Shown: positions 51,112 to 60,941 of the stretch, in pieces
Position numbering within the stretch: the stretch's first letter is position 1
Layout of the letters: the number at the start of each line of letters is the position of its first letter
Assembly: GCF_000300235.2 (NCBI RefSeq)
Contig: NZ_CP004388.1
Location: 62,001 to 126,000 of the forward strand
Direction: 5' to 3'
DNA: 64,000 bases
Origin: Thalassospira xiamenensis M-5 = DSM 17429
GTDB taxonomy: Bacteria; Pseudomonadota; Alphaproteobacteria; Rhodospirillales; Thalassospiraceae
The notes under the pieces: generated by a model
Databases searched by the model: none
What the model was told of the DNA's origin: nothing
What the model saw: the letters and a program-made list of their open reading frames with translations, nothing else
Program-made: the position numbers and the translations under genes

Positions 51112-52197
51112 TCAGCGTTTCATCGCAAGTGGTGCAACCTGGCCTTTGCGTTGTGCAATCATTTTCTGTTCTGCAATCGCACCGGCTTCATCGGTTAGGA
51201 AGGTAAATATCCCGAACCGGCGTCCCTTGGTCACCGGCATTGCTTCATGCAACAGTGAACAGGAAAAGACGACGGCACCCCCGGCAGGCGGCGCGTAAAG
51301 GCCGCGACCATACTCGGGAAAACGAACCTGCCCGCCTTCGTAAGTTATCGGGTTCAGGTTCAGCGACACTGCAAATCGACGATGTGCGGTAAATGCGGTG
51401 CGATTGTCCCGGTGGCGACCGAAATGTCCCTTGTCGGCGGCGTCATAACACCCGATCCTTAGGGCTTCCATGCTTGCCGTTCTGAACTGGAATGCCTTGA
51501 ACAGTTCCGGGATAACCCGCCCCACAAGTCGGCTTTTGACTTTCTCAAACAGCACTTCATCCAGAAGGACAACGTCATTGCGCTTTTTGATGTCGGATTT
51601 CGCCGTGCTGCTGTTTTCCGTCCCCTTGGATACACCATCCGCACGCTTTTCACCGGCTTCCCAATAGGAAATCAGCTCCTGACACAATTCCGGTTCCAGA
51701 ATGTCATGCAGCAACATGACCGGTGCCTGGCGATTGATCACGTCTGATTTGCTTCCGGCGTGGATTGCCTTGCAGACGTCAATGCCGTTATCAACATCCG
51801 CAAACGATGCGTTGAACACCAGCCGATGATTTGGATCGATCAGAAGCATTGAGGGGCCAGTAACGCCAAACAGCTTTTTGACCGCGTTTTCCGCGTCATA
51901 AAGCTCGGTTGCCTTGGCGTTTGACTTTGCTGCCTTCCTGGGGCTTTTAGTGCCGCCGATGATCAGAAAAGTCAGGGTCTCGCAACCCGCGACCTGATCG
52001 AGAAACCGATCAATTTCCTGCCATGTTTCCTTGGTCGGTTTTTCATCCAGCAACCAAAGCGCAAGTGTGTTTCCCGCGATCAGTTGATCTGTCAGGTCGA
52101 CCGTTTGTCCGGCGGTATCGGGCAGGACGATTTTCGGGACAATGTCACCTTTGGCAATCCGAATTGAACTGGTTGCGGCCTTCGGTGTCTCTGCCAT
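51112..52197 (-). CDS. Peroxiredoxin-like domain fused to a 2-oxoglutarate/Fe(II) oxygenase
   Basis: 361 residues from ATG 52197; ATG 52218 would add seven. The first ~150 residues have a thioredoxin/peroxiredoxin-like fold (KGDIVPKIVLPDTAGQTVDL, then ALWLLDEKPTKETWQEID), but the position of the peroxidatic Cys carries no Cys. The C-terminal half is a prolyl-hydroxylase-type jelly roll: iron ligands His-262 and Asp-264 in GHFGRHRDN, distal His-317 in SLLHEAMPV, and the 2-oxoglutarate Arg in GRRFGIFTF. It probably hydroxylates an unknown substrate. The N-terminal domain may bind that substrate. It converges on the TetR gene with a 28-bp gap. Confidence 0.82.
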   Translation of the reverse strand: MAETPKAATSSIRIAKGDIVPKIVLPDTAGQTVDLTDQLIAGNTLALWLLDEKPTKETWQEIDRFLDQVAGCETLTFLIIGGTKSPRKAAKSNAKATELYDAENAVKKLFGVTGPSMLLIDPNHRLVFNASFADVDNGIDVCKAIHAGSKSDVINRQAPVMLLHDILEPELCQELISYWEAGEKRADGVSKGTENSSTAKSDIKKRNDVVLLDEVLFEKVKSRLVGRVIPELFKAFQFRTASMEALRIGCYDAADKGHFGRHRDNRTAFTAHRRFAVSLNLNPITYEGGQVRFPEYGRGLYAPPAGGAVVFSCSLLHEAMPVTKGRRFGIFTFLTDEAGAIAEQKMIAQRKGQVAPLAMKR

Positions 52198-52238
52198 TTC
52201 CCTGATCCCCCGATCCATTTAAATCTATCCGGCCTTTC

Positions 52239-53384
52239 TCAGACTTTCGCAAAGTACCCCGAAAGAATATCGGCGTAAATCACGACCAGTTTTTCGATAT
52301 CATCAATCATCGCATGCTCATCGACCTTGTGCATGCTTTGCCCGACAAGGCCAAATTCCGCAACTTCGCAATATTTGTGGATGAAGCGCGCATCCGAAGT
52401 GCCACCCGTTGTGCTCATATCCGGTCGGTGGCCAGTGACTTTTTCCGAGGCATCGGAAATAAGGGCTGCCAGTCTGCCCGGCTCGGATACAAAGGCTTCG
52501 CCGGAAATCTTGACTTTAAGGTCATGGGGACCGGCATGTGCGGCACAGGTTTCACGGATCCATTTTTCCAGATCGACACCCTGATGCAGGTCATTGAAAC
52601 GGATATTAAATGCAGCACTGACCCTTGACGGAACCACGTTGGTCGCCGGATTCCCGGCATCGATGGTGGTGACTTCCAGATTGCTTGGCTGGAAATGCGG
52701 GGTGCCCTGATCGAGTTCATGCGTGGTCAGTGCATTGAGGACCTTTAACATGCGCGGTACCGGGTTATCTGCCAGATGTGGATAGGCAACATGACCCTGC
52801 GCGCCATAGATCGTCAGCCAGCCGGTGATAGAACCGCGGCGACCGACTTTCATCATCTCGCCGAGATATGTCGGATTGGTCGGCTCGCCAAGAAGGCAGA
52901 CATCAAGTTTCTCGCCATGCTTGTCACACCAGTCCAGCAGCTTGATCGTGCCGTTCACCGCATCGGCTTCTTCATCACCGGTAATCAGGAAGCTGATGCT
53001 TTCGTCAAAATCGGGATGGGTCGCCAGAAAGGCGTCAACGGATTCAACGAAACAGGCAATGTTGGTTTTCATATCAACCGCGCCGCGCCCGAACAGACGG
53101 CCATCCTTGATTTCGCCACCAAATGGATCAACAGTCCAAGCCGCGACATCGCCCGCCGGAACCACATCAGTATGCCCGGCAAAACAAAAATTGCGCCCTT
53201 TGGTTCCCAGCCGCGCATAAAGGTTGTCTATGCTGTCCCAGCCGTCTTCGTGAAACACTTTTCGTTTGCAGTCAAAACCACGTGCTTCAAGGGCTGTCTG
53301 CAAGACATCAAGCGCACCGGCATCCGCAGGGGTGACGGACGGGCAGCGGATCAGGGATTGGGCAAGATCAAGGGCGGCGGACAT
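52239..53384 (-). CDS. dapE: Succinyl-diaminopimelate desuccinylase
   Basis: 381 residues. Zinc ligands sit in CFAGHTDVVPAGD (His), GRGAVDMKTNIA (Asp), ITGDEEADAVNGT (Glu-Glu, catalytic and ligand) and the C-terminal STTGGTSDARFIHKY. It hydrolyses N-succinyl-LL-diaminopimelate in lysine and cell-wall precursor synthesis. dapD lies upstream on the same strand, but a terminator-like hairpin in the 143-bp gap suggests partly separate transcription. Confidence 0.95.
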   Translation of the reverse strand: MSAALDLAQSLIRCPSVTPADAGALDVLQTALEARGFDCKRKVFHEDGWDSIDNLYARLGTKGRNFCFAGHTDVVPAGDVAAWTVDPFGGEIKDGRLFGRGAVDMKTNIACFVESVDAFLATHPDFDESISFLITGDEEADAVNGTIKLLDWCDKHGEKLDVCLLGEPTNPTYLGEMMKVGRRGSITGWLTIYGAQGHVAYPHLADNPVPRMLKVLNALTTHELDQGTPHFQPSNLEVTTIDAGNPATNVVPSRVSAAFNIRFNDLHQGVDLEKWIRETCAAHAGPHDLKVKISGEAFVSEPGRLAALISDASEKVTGHRPDMSTTGGTSDARFIHKYCEVAEFGLVGQSMHKVDEHAMIDDIEKLVVIYADILSGYFAKV

Positions 53385-53465
53385 TTGATATTCTCTTGGC
53401 TTCTTGATGAACGAGTAGGATTAAAAATCCATCATGGATGTTTCAAGTGAAACATTTGATGTGCA

Positions 53466-53497
53466 AAGGGGCGAAACGGCATTCCGCTTCGCCCCTT
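53466..53497 (-). terminator. Terminator between dapD and dapE
   Basis: AAGGGGCGAA pairs with TTCGCCCCTT around a 12-nt loop that can extend the stem, followed on the minus strand by TTT. It lies 31 bp past the dapD stop. Confidence 0.7.
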
Positions 53498-53527
53498 ATA
53501 GATCATTAGAAAATCCGGTGACAGAAA

Positions 53528-54373
53528 TCAGTCACGCAGCAATTCGTTGATCGAGGTTTTCGAACGGGTTTTTTCATCCACACGTTTGATGATGACCGCG
53601 CAATACAGGCTCGGCCCCGGTTTGCCATCGGGCAATGGCTTGCCCGGAATGCTGCCAGGAACCACAACCGAGTATGCCGGAACGCGGCCGACAAAGGTCT
53701 CGCCAGTGGTGCGGTCGATGATCTTGGTTGATGCGCCGATAAACACACCCATCGAAATCACGGCACCTTCTTCGACGATAACACCTTCGACGATTTCCGA
53801 ACGCGCCCCGATAAAGGCGTTGTCTTCGATGATGACCGGACCGGCCTGCAGGGGTTCAAGCACGCCACCGATACCGGCACCACCGGAAAGATGAACGTTT
53901 TTGCCGATCTGTGCGCAGGAACCGACCGTTGCCCAGGTATCGACCATCACGCCGGTATCGACATAGGCACCAAGATTCACAAAGCTCGGCATCAGAACGG
54001 TGCCCGGTGCGACATAGGCCGAACGGCGCACGATGCTGCCCGGTACGGCCCGGAAGCCGGCATTTTTGAATTCAGCTTCACCCCAACCTTCAAATTTCGA
54101 CGGGACCTTGTCCCACCAGTTGGTGTTTTCGCCGGGGCCGCCGGAAATGGTGGTCATGTCATTGAGACGGAAGGACAGAAGAACCGCCTTCTTGGCCCAC
54201 TGATTGACAATCCACTTGCCGTCTGTCTTTTCGGCAACACGCAGTTTGCCGCTATCAAGTGCGGCAAGCGTCTGGTCGACGGCCTTGCGGATTTCACCCT
54301 GGGTGGCGGAGCCGATTTCGTCGCGGTTTTCCCATGCGACGTTGATCACGCCTTCAAGTTCTGTTCTGTCCAT
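53528..54373 (-). CDS. dapD: Tetrahydrodipicolinate N-succinyltransferase
   Basis: 281 residues. The helical N-terminus (about 1-95) is followed by a left-handed beta helix made of hexapeptide repeats ([59 protein letters not shown]). It transfers succinyl from succinyl-CoA to tetrahydrodipicolinate, the step before DapC and DapE. It shows the full expected length. Confidence 0.96.
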   Translation of the reverse strand: MDRTELEGVINVAWENRDEIGSATQGEIRKAVDQTLAALDSGKLRVAEKTDGKWIVNQWAKKAVLLSFRLNDMTTISGGPGENTNWWDKVPSKFEGWGEAEFKNAGFRAVPGSIVRRSAYVAPGTVLMPSFVNLGAYVDTGVMVDTWATVGSCAQIGKNVHLSGGAGIGGVLEPLQAGPVIIEDNAFIGARSEIVEGVIVEEGAVISMGVFIGASTKIIDRTTGETFVGRVPAYSVVVPGSIPGKPLPDGKPGPSLYCAVIIKRVDEKTRSKTSINELLRD

Positions 54374-54564
54374 TTTCAGAAGTCCTTGCGGTCAGCCTTA
54401 ATTTCATGTCGGGCGGAGAATGGTCAAAGCCTGCTGTGAAGTCAACTCCGCCAGTTTACGTAGTTCCGGCTTTTGGGTGCCCTGATTCTGACCCGCGCAA
54501 GAATTACCCGATCACGGCGCCAAGCTCAATCTTGGAACCATGACAAATTTACCTGAAACCGGTT

Positions 54565-55263
54565 TTAGGCCGGACCGTTGCCCAGTTCGCGTAAGAAATG
54601 CACCAGATTGTTGGTTTCGTGGTCGATCCTGGGATCGTCGCGGCCAACCTGCGCCCATTCCTCATCAGTATGGACCCATACGGTCGTCATGCCCATGTCC
54701 TTTGCCGGAAGCAGATTTTTGGCCATGTCTTCGAAATAGATCGCGCGCGTTGGATCAATTGCATCGCGTGCAAGCAATCGGTCATAGGGCTGGCGTTCGG
54801 GCTTGGGGATATAGTCGGCGTCGACGATGTCAAAGATGGTTTCGAAATGGCTGGCAATGCCAAGGCGATCCATCACCCGTTCGGCATGCCCGCGCGATGC
54901 GTTGGTGAAGATTACCTTGCGGCATGGCAGCGCATCCAAAGCAGCCGCCAGTTCCGGCGCAGGATCCATCACGGACAGATCAATATTGTGAACCTTGTTA
55001 AGGTAATCCGCCGGATCAATGTCATGTTCGGTCATCAGACCGCGCAGCGTCGTGCCATAGCGGTGAAAATAGCTTTTCTGGATCACATAGGCCTCGTCCG
55101 CCGGAAGCCGTAATGTATCACGCACATATTGTCCGATTAGATTCGAGACCTGCGAAAACAGGTCGCATGCCGAGGGATAGAGCGTGTTGTCGAGATCAAA
55201 GATCAGGACATTGTCCGGCGCAATACGCGGAATGACAGCAGTGGCAGAAACGATCGAGGGCAT
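54565..55263 (-). CDS. HAD-superfamily pyrimidine 5'-nucleotidase-like hydrolase
   Basis: 232 residues. The HAD motifs are clear: motif I LIFDLDNTLYP (nucleophile Asp and acid Asp), motif II VIFTNAS, motif III Lys in YIPKPERQPYDRLL, and motif IV AIYFEDMAKNL. The LYP extension and helical cap fit the pyrimidine 5'-nucleotidase (SDT1/PPA-type) subfamily commonly found next to dap genes in alphaproteobacteria. It is 191 bp upstream of dapD on the same strand. Confidence 0.88.
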   Translation of the reverse strand: MPSIVSATAVIPRIAPDNVLIFDLDNTLYPSACDLFSQVSNLIGQYVRDTLRLPADEAYVIQKSYFHRYGTTLRGLMTEHDIDPADYLNKVHNIDLSVMDPAPELAAALDALPCRKVIFTNASRGHAERVMDRLGIASHFETIFDIVDADYIPKPERQPYDRLLARDAIDPTRAIYFEDMAKNLLPAKDMGMTTVWVHTDEEWAQVGRDDPRIDHETNNLVHFLRELGNGPA

Positions 55264-55689
55264 GTTGAAGCATTCCGGTTATGGGCGATGGCGGCACAAA
55301 GCTACGCGGCGTTCACGACATTCTTTATTATGGGATTACATCCGGTTTGCAAAGGTGCCGACGGTGATTTCGCAATGCAGCATTGTAGGCATGCGGTTTT
55401 TGCAACAATTTCAGGATCGAATAATTCGGGGTAGGGGTTTAAAAGCGCAGCCTGAACAAAGATATAGTCAATCTGTGTTTGGAGCCGGGCGGTGCCAGGG
55501 GAATGTTCCGAATTTCGGCGCGTTACGCACCCGGAAATGTATTCGCGAAGTTCGAAATCTGTCGGTGCTGTAAAGGCGTTATTAAGGGTGCCATGCAGAT
55601 GATAGGCGAATTCGTCTTTGCGGATGATGTGACTTCCTGAATTGGGGGCAGGAAGTCGCAAGGATTTCGAGGCAGCGCAAGAGGACCCT
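55264..55689. other. Divergent intergenic region, no gene seen
   Basis: About 380-430 bp, depending on the EAL gene start, between divergent genes. It should contain both promoters. I recognised no conserved element, and the open frames here are on the strand opposite the EAL gene and lack features. Confidence 0.45.
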
Positions 55690-57375
55690 TTGGAAAAGCT
55701 TCTCAAAAGTCGAACGACGGCACTTCGGAACGAACGGAATCGTTTCGCTGCACTTGCGTTTGTGTGGGGGGATCTTCTGCTTGAACTGGATGACGATCTG
55801 AGGATCGTGTTCGCATCCGGGGCGGCAGATGGCATGATGGGCCGGTCCGCAGCCGACCTTGAAGGACATAGTCTGCAATCGGTTCTGGCCCTGCAATTCC
55901 GGCCGCTGGTTCAGGAAATGCTGTATGTGGCGCGCCGTCGCGGCCGTATGGACAATATCCAGGTGCGGTTTATTCGCCCGGATGAGCAGTTAAGCGCCCC
56001 GGTTTCCATGAGTGGTTATTTCCTGCCCGATCTTGGCGATCATTTCTTTGTTGCCCTGCGCGTTGCGATCAATACGCTACCCCATGATGTGGCGCGATCA
56101 ATCAGGCGCGATGAGGCAACCGGACTGATGGACGAGGAAAGTCTGTCCCGGGTGGTGACCGAACGCCTGATGGCGCAACGCGAAACCGGTGCAGAACACA
56201 AATTTACCTTGATGACATTGAATGCCTTTGATCCGCTTTGCAAACGCATGGAGCAGATCGAACGGGATGAAATGCTGTCCAGTATCGGTGCATTTCTAAG
56301 GGCGCATTCCGTTGCCGGGGATACTGCGGGCCGCCTGAATGGCAATCAGTTCGGTATGTTGCACCGGCCCGATGTGCCAGTTGGCGAACTTGAAGATCGG
56401 ATTGCCGATTGTGCGCGGGACGCCGATCCGGAAGGCAAGGGGGTGGAGATTTCCACGTCTGTTACCGACTTTACGGCCGAAATGATCCCGCCTGGCGATC
56501 TTGCTCGCGGGGTGCTTTATTCTATCCGCCGGTTCTGTGACCGGCAGGAGCACGGATTTACATTTTCGCGCCTGATAGGGCAGACCCCCAATCTGGTGAA
56601 TGATACCTTTTCGGCAATGCGCGATTTCGGCATGCGGGTTGACCGTCTGAAATTCGATGCGGTTTATCAGCCGATCGTGCGGTTGCCATCTGCGGAAATC
56701 CATCATTTCGAGGTCTTGGCGCGCTTTTATGATGACGATGGTAATCTTATTCCGACGGAACGACTGATCAGCTTTGCCGAACAGGTCAATATGATCCACA
56801 GGCTGGATCTGGCGATGATGCGCCGGACCCTCAAATGGATCCGTAACCAGCTGGACGAGGGCATCGATGCCCGTGTGGCGGTCAACGTTTCGGGTCATAG
56901 CATCGAAAACCCGGATTTCTGCCGGTCTGTGATTGCACTGTTTGAACGCAATCGCGACACGATGGGGCAGTTGATGATCGAGATTACCGAAACGGCCGAG
57001 ATTACGGATATCGATACCGCATCAACCTGGATTTCACGGTTCCGCGATTTTGGTGTTGAAATCTGTCTGGATGATTTCGGTACAGGAGCATCGAATTTCC
57101 GATATCTCAGTGCGCTGGATGTTGATTATGTCAAAATAGACGGGGAATCGATCCGGCAGTCATTGAAGGCAACCAAAGGCCGTGCATTCCTTAAATCGCT
57201 GGTCGATCTTTGTCATGAACTGAAGGTCGAGGTCGTGGCCGAAATGATCGAAACCGAAACCATGCGCGAAATGGTCACCAAGGTCGGTTTTGACTATGCC
57301 CAAGGATATCTTTTCGGTAAGCCCGAAAAGGACATTACGCTTTACTGGCGCAATATTAATGATCCCAAACGGTAG
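55690..57375 (+). CDS. Cyclic-di-GMP phosphodiesterase (PAS, degenerate GGDEF, EAL)
   Basis: 561 residues from TTG 55690, preceded by GAGGA at 55681-55685; TTG 55642 would add 16. A PAS-like domain (about 20-125) is followed by a GGDEF-like domain whose signature is NGNQFG, so cyclase activity is not expected. The EAL domain (about 320-555) keeps its catalytic set: EVLAR, NVSGHS, EITETAEI, LDDFGTGASN, VKIDG, AEMIET and AQGYLFGKP. It should hydrolyse c-di-GMP, with the PAS and GGDEF-like parts sensing. No membrane segment is evident, so it is probably cytoplasmic. Confidence 0.88.
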   Translation: MEKLLKSRTTALRNERNRFAALAFVWGDLLLELDDDLRIVFASGAADGMMGRSAADLEGHSLQSVLALQFRPLVQEMLYVARRRGRMDNIQVRFIRPDEQLSAPVSMSGYFLPDLGDHFFVALRVAINTLPHDVARSIRRDEATGLMDEESLSRVVTERLMAQRETGAEHKFTLMTLNAFDPLCKRMEQIERDEMLSSIGAFLRAHSVAGDTAGRLNGNQFGMLHRPDVPVGELEDRIADCARDADPEGKGVEISTSVTDFTAEMIPPGDLARGVLYSIRRFCDRQEHGFTFSRLIGQTPNLVNDTFSAMRDFGMRVDRLKFDAVYQPIVRLPSAEIHHFEVLARFYDDDGNLIPTERLISFAEQVNMIHRLDLAMMRRTLKWIRNQLDEGIDARVAVNVSGHSIENPDFCRSVIALFERNRDTMGQLMIEITETAEITDIDTASTWISRFRDFGVEICLDDFGTGASNFRYLSALDVDYVKIDGESIRQSLKATKGRAFLKSLVDLCHELKVEVVAEMIETETMREMVTKVGFDYAQGYLFGKPEKDITLYWRNINDPKR

Positions 57376-57427
57376 TAAGTTCAGTATCCGTTAGTCACCG
57401 TAAAGGTCGCCATTCTGAGCCTGTGTC

Positions 57428-57461
57428 AAAACCCCGTTAGATTGTTAGCGGGGTTTTGCAT
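57428..57461 (+). terminator. Terminator of the EAL gene
   Basis: AAAACCCCG pairs with CGGGGTTTT around TTAGATTGTTAG, ending in a T-run, about 50 bp after the stop. Confidence 0.8.
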
Positions 57462-57740
57462 AAGCGAGAGTGTTTTCATTTTGCCGGGAAGAGCGAGAGC
57501 CTTTCGATGATGTTTTTGACCCTCAGAATGTTGATTTAATTCGTTCTGGTACGATGTCGCCTGTGTCACCGCGTGATGGGCAATTAGTCCGTGGGGGTCA
57601 TCTACCGCCGACTGAAAATTGTAGTCGACAACCACTTGCGTCTGCCCCATCTCTTCCATCAAAAGCACCGATTGGGTCAAATCGGCTTTCTGCGCACGCA
57701 GCTTTGCCAGTGTTGCACGCAGATCGCTCTGGCAATGCAA
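57459..57740 (-). pseudogene. Transposase remnant (IS1182-like DDE family)
   Basis: The minus-strand frame contains QTQVVVDYNFQSAVDDPHGL followed by IAHHAVTQATSYQNEL. This matches the conserved stretch of IS1182-type transposases (VGYNVQ-AVD-H-LI--HEVTN-D--QL). Only about 90 residues remain; the catalytic core before and after is missing and no terminal inverted repeats were found. It is a decayed insertion between the EAL gene and pckA. Confidence 0.55.
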
Positions 57741-57762
57741 ACAACAGAAAGCGTGCATCAAA

Positions 57763-57790
57763 AAGCCAGCGGATGATCGACCGCTGGCTT
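57763..57790 (-). terminator. Second hairpin downstream of pckA
   Basis: AAGCCAGCGG pairs with CCGCTGGCTT around ATGATCGA. Read on the minus strand it is followed by TTTTT. It may back up the pckA terminator or belong to the decayed insertion. Confidence 0.6.
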
Positions 57791-57874
57791 CAGGAAAAAA
57801 CGTCAACGTATTTTAGGACGGCACAGCTCGGGCAGTTCCGTCGGTTGAAACGAGAATCAATTTTCTGTTTTCAG

Positions 57875-57905
57875 CAAAAAGGCCGATGCATGCACCGGCC
57901 TTTCT
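57875..57905 (-). terminator. pckA terminator
   Basis: AAAGGCCG pairs with CGGCCTTT around a 10-nt loop containing ATGCATGCAC. TTTTT follows on the minus strand, about 25 bp after the pckA stop. Confidence 0.82.
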
Positions 57906-57927
57906 TAAATAACGGGTGTCAGTCGCC

Positions 57928-59553
57928 TTACTCGGCGGCTTTGACTTCGGCGTTGCTGCGGATTGCAGCATCGCGAACGTCGGCAGCGACATGTTCTTCG
58001 AACTTCGCGAAGTTCTTTTCGAACAGGCTGGTCAGGTTCGCGGCGGCTTTGTCATAGGCAGCCTTGTCTGACCAGCTTTCACGCGGGTTAAGGACTTCGG
58101 CGGGGATGTCACCACACGCGGTCGGGTATGCCAGACCGAAATACGGGTCGGTCGCGAAGTCGGCATTTTCGAGTTCGCCATTGAGCGCCGCGTTCAGAAG
58201 GCCGCGGGTATAGGCGATTTTCATGCGCGAACCGACACCATACGCACCACCGGACCAGCCGGTATTGACCAGCCAGCAATTTGCCTGATGTTTTTCCATC
58301 AGTTCGCCAAGCAGCTTGGCATAAACCGACGGATGACGCGGCATGAACGGTGCGCCAAAGCAGGCGGAAAACGCCGCGGTCGGTTCCTTGACGCCTTTTT
58401 CGGTGCCAGCAACTTTTGCGGTGTAACCCGACAGGAAGTGGTACATCGCCTGTGCCGAGGTCAGCTTGGCGATCGGCGGCAGAACGCCAAACGCATCGCA
58501 GGTGAGCATGATGATGTTTTTCGGGTGACCACCACGACCGTTTTCCGATGCATTCGGGATGAATTCGATCGGATAGCTTGAGCGGGTATTTTCGGTGTGA
58601 CGGGCATCGTCGAGGTCAAGCTCGCGCGATTGCTTATTCATCACAACGTTTTCCAGAACCGTCCCGAAGGTTTGGGTTGTGGCATAGATTTCCGGTTCTA
58701 CCTCTTTGGAAAGCTTGATCACCTTGGCGTAGCAGCCGCCTTCGAAGTTGAAGACGCCATCTTCGCCCCAGCCATGTTCATCGTCACCGATAAGCGTGCG
58801 TGATGCGTCGGCCGACAGGGTGGTTTTGCCGGTACCCGACAGACCAAAGAAGATCGCGGTGTCGCCGTCCTTGCCCATATTGGCCGAGCAATGCATCGGC
58901 ATGACGCCTTTGGCCGGAAGAATATGGTTAAGAACAGAGAAGATCGATTTCTTCATTTCGCCGGCATACCAGGTGCCGCCGATGATCACCATTTTGCGTT
59001 CGAACGAAACGACGACGAATACTTCGGAACGGGTGCCGTCGACTTCCGGATCAGCCTGCAGGCCAGGAGCGTGCAGAACGGTGAATTCCGGTGCGAAGTC
59101 GCGAAGTTCTTCTTTCTGCGGCTGAATGAACATGTTGCGCGCAAAAAGATTGTGCCATGCATTTTCGTTGATCACGCGAACCGGCAGGCGGAAACGCGGA
59201 TCCGAACCGGCATAGCAGTCCTGAACGAACAGTTCGGTGCCCTGGAAGTAAGCGCGCACTTTTTGATACAGGCGCTCGAACACTTCCGGGCTGACCGGGC
59301 GGTTAACGTCGCCCCAGTCGATGTCATTCTTGGTGCCTGCCTCTTCGACGATAAAGCGATCCAGAGGGGAACGTCCGGTATGCTCGCCTGTCAGCGCAAC
59401 AAATGCGCCACCCTTGGCAATTTTACCTTCCTGACGACGGATTGCATGTTCGTAGAGGCCGGCAGCGTCCAAATTCCAGTGAACGGCGCCAAGATTCTTG
59501 AGGCCATGGGTTTCAAGGCCTACACGGCTGACAACGGGTCCTGATTGCAGCAC
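57928..59553 (-). CDS. pckA: Phosphoenolpyruvate carboxykinase (ATP)
   Basis: 541 residues from GTG 59553, with AGGAGA about 7 bp upstream on the minus strand. Motifs: [18 protein letters not shown] near the N-terminus, [17 protein letters not shown], the P-loop [24 protein letters not shown], and [16 protein letters not shown]. It converts oxaloacetate to phosphoenolpyruvate in gluconeogenesis. In several alphaproteobacteria pckA adjoins chvI-chvG; here it is about 47 kb away. The HugZ-like gene lies upstream on the same strand with a 210-bp gap. Confidence 0.96.
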   Translation of the reverse strand: MLQSGPVVSRVGLETHGLKNLGAVHWNLDAAGLYEHAIRRQEGKIAKGGAFVALTGEHTGRSPLDRFIVEEAGTKNDIDWGDVNRPVSPEVFERLYQKVRAYFQGTELFVQDCYAGSDPRFRLPVRVINENAWHNLFARNMFIQPQKEELRDFAPEFTVLHAPGLQADPEVDGTRSEVFVVVSFERKMVIIGGTWYAGEMKKSIFSVLNHILPAKGVMPMHCSANMGKDGDTAIFFGLSGTGKTTLSADASRTLIGDDEHGWGEDGVFNFEGGCYAKVIKLSKEVEPEIYATTQTFGTVLENVVMNKQSRELDLDDARHTENTRSSYPIEFIPNASENGRGGHPKNIIMLTCDAFGVLPPIAKLTSAQAMYHFLSGYTAKVAGTEKGVKEPTAAFSACFGAPFMPRHPSVYAKLLGELMEKHQANCWLVNTGWSGGAYGVGSRMKIAYTRGLLNAALNGELENADFATDPYFGLAYPTACGDIPAEVLNPRESWSDKAAYDKAAANLTSLFEKNFAKFEEHVAADVRDAAIRSNAEVKAAE

Positions 59554-59763
59554 GGATCTCTCCTGGTGGGAATTGAGTCTGGGGGTTAATAGTCAATTCT
59601 ACACAATCGGTATGTGGGTTAACCGTTTGCGTCGCGACATATTGTTACAAAGGTGTCTCAAAAGCAACCTGTCCTTTGGCTCAATACCAAGGAAAACGTA
59701 GACGTTTTTGCGTTTGCGAAAAGTCACCTTTCGAAAGTGATAATTAAATCTTCGTTGCCAAAT

Positions 59764-60537
59764 TCAGGACACCTGACCGCGCGATTTTTTACACATTTCG
59801 ACCAGAATATCGCGCGCTTCGCCGGGGCTGCGGATTGTTTCGGTGAAGTTGACCCGCAAAGGTCGGGAATCGGCAGAATTGCATTCCAAATCCATTCCAT
59901 CGCAATCAATGGCGACCATTTTCCAACCGTCATTCTTATCCTGATCGGTGAAATATCCGACAATGTCGGCTATCGCATCGGCATGATCGGAATTCATTTG
60001 GAAAATGACTTCATCATGGCCATCAATCAGTGGTTGGCAGCCATCAATCACAAACTGGTTCCCCGTTAGTCGGCGCTGTTTGCCAAACCCGCCAACCCAG
60101 TAAACCGCCTCTACCGCAACGTGGTAAAAGTCAAAATCGGCGAAATCGGCATATTGGGCGGCATCGGGATGGGTTTGAAGGTAGCGTTGGCGTGTTTCCG
60201 GTGCGTGATCGGCAACGGCCCGGCCAAAGATCGTCAGTCTGGCATTATCCGTATCGATCCGCTCGCTTTGTCCGGCATCGATATTGCCGTCGGTGAAAAG
60301 AAGCGACAGACGCGGATCACGTCGTAAATGACGGGTATGATCCGCCAGATCGGAAATCAGCAGAATGGGGCTGCCATCAATATGCGCAGCAGGGACAACG
60401 ATTGACGTCACCGGCCAGCCATCGCCGACCTGTTTGTGATCACAGGCGGTTGTAGCCATCACGGCATGTAAGGCACGTCTCGTCATGCGCCGGAGTTCTG
60501 CCGCTGCATTTCCGTTTTGCTGTGCAAGGCTCGACAT
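59764..60537 (-). CDS. HugZ-like pyridoxamine 5'-phosphate oxidase-fold protein with DUF2470 domain
   Basis: 257 residues. The N-terminal half is a split-barrel flavin/heme-binding fold (MTRRALHAVMATTACDHKQVGDGW, PILLISDLADHTRHLRRDPRLSLLF). VYWVGGFGKQRRLTG is characteristic of HugZ-type heme oxygenase-like proteins. The C-terminal third matches DUF2470 (HADAIADIVGYFTD, IDCDGMDLECNS, LRVNFTETI). A heme-degrading or heme-handling role is possible by homology but is not shown by the context. Confidence 0.85.
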   Translation of the reverse strand: MSSLAQQNGNAAAELRRMTRRALHAVMATTACDHKQVGDGWPVTSIVVPAAHIDGSPILLISDLADHTRHLRRDPRLSLLFTDGNIDAGQSERIDTDNARLTIFGRAVADHAPETRQRYLQTHPDAAQYADFADFDFYHVAVEAVYWVGGFGKQRRLTGNQFVIDGCQPLIDGHDEVIFQMNSDHADAIADIVGYFTDQDKNDGWKMVAIDCDGMDLECNSADSRPLRVNFTETIRSPGEARDILVEMCKKSRGQVS

Positions 60538-60612
60538 GCATACGCCCCTTTGATGATCAGGGTTTTTATTTAGGATTGGTTGTTGCCGTCCGCAATGTCT
60601 GGTCTGGCTGGG

Positions 60613-60819
60613 TTACAGGCCTTTGTCCCCGGTCGTGATCAGCGGTTCGGAAATGGTCGAAAGACGCCGTTTGCGGATGGTTTCCAGCAACCGTTTCTTG
60701 CTGCCGTCACTCATGCCCATCCATGCACCAATTTCGTCGCCCGTACGAAAGCATCCGGTGCAGTAGCCAGCGGCCGGGTCAAGAACGCAAACGCCAATGC
60801 AGGGGGATTTGACAGGCAT
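60613..60819 (-). CDS. DUF1289 small cysteine-rich protein
   Basis: 68 residues. The motif KSPCIGVCVLDPAAGYCTGCFRTGDEIGAW contains the four conserved Cys that probably bind a metal or iron-sulfur cluster (positions 7, 11, 20 and 23). This matches DUF1289, a small widespread proteobacterial family of unknown function. It lies 75 bp upstream of the HugZ-like gene on the same strand. Confidence 0.9.
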   Translation of the reverse strand: MPVKSPCIGVCVLDPAAGYCTGCFRTGDEIGAWMGMSDGSKKRLLETIRKRRLSTISEPLITTGDKGL

Positions 60820-60867
60820 GATTTTCCAAAGCTGGTAACAGGATTGATTGCCTGCATAGAAAACACA

Positions 60868-60907
60868 AAGCCCGCCAGGATCAAGAGGGTAATAATCCGG
60901 CGGGCTT
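60868..60907 (-). terminator. Terminator downstream of the CsbD gene
   Basis: AAGCCCGCC (60868-60876) pairs with GGCGGGCTT (60899-60907) around a 22-nt loop; TGTGTTTT follows on the minus strand. It ends the leftward CsbD transcript, 34 bp after its stop. Confidence 0.75.
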
Positions 60908-60941
60908 AGTTATGTGTGGTAATCTGGTGGGGGTGAAAGCC

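Noticed and set aside
57470..58057. Plus-strand open frame between the EAL gene and pckA
   Set aside because: It runs across two minus-strand terminators into antisense pckA, and the transposase similarity is on the other strand.
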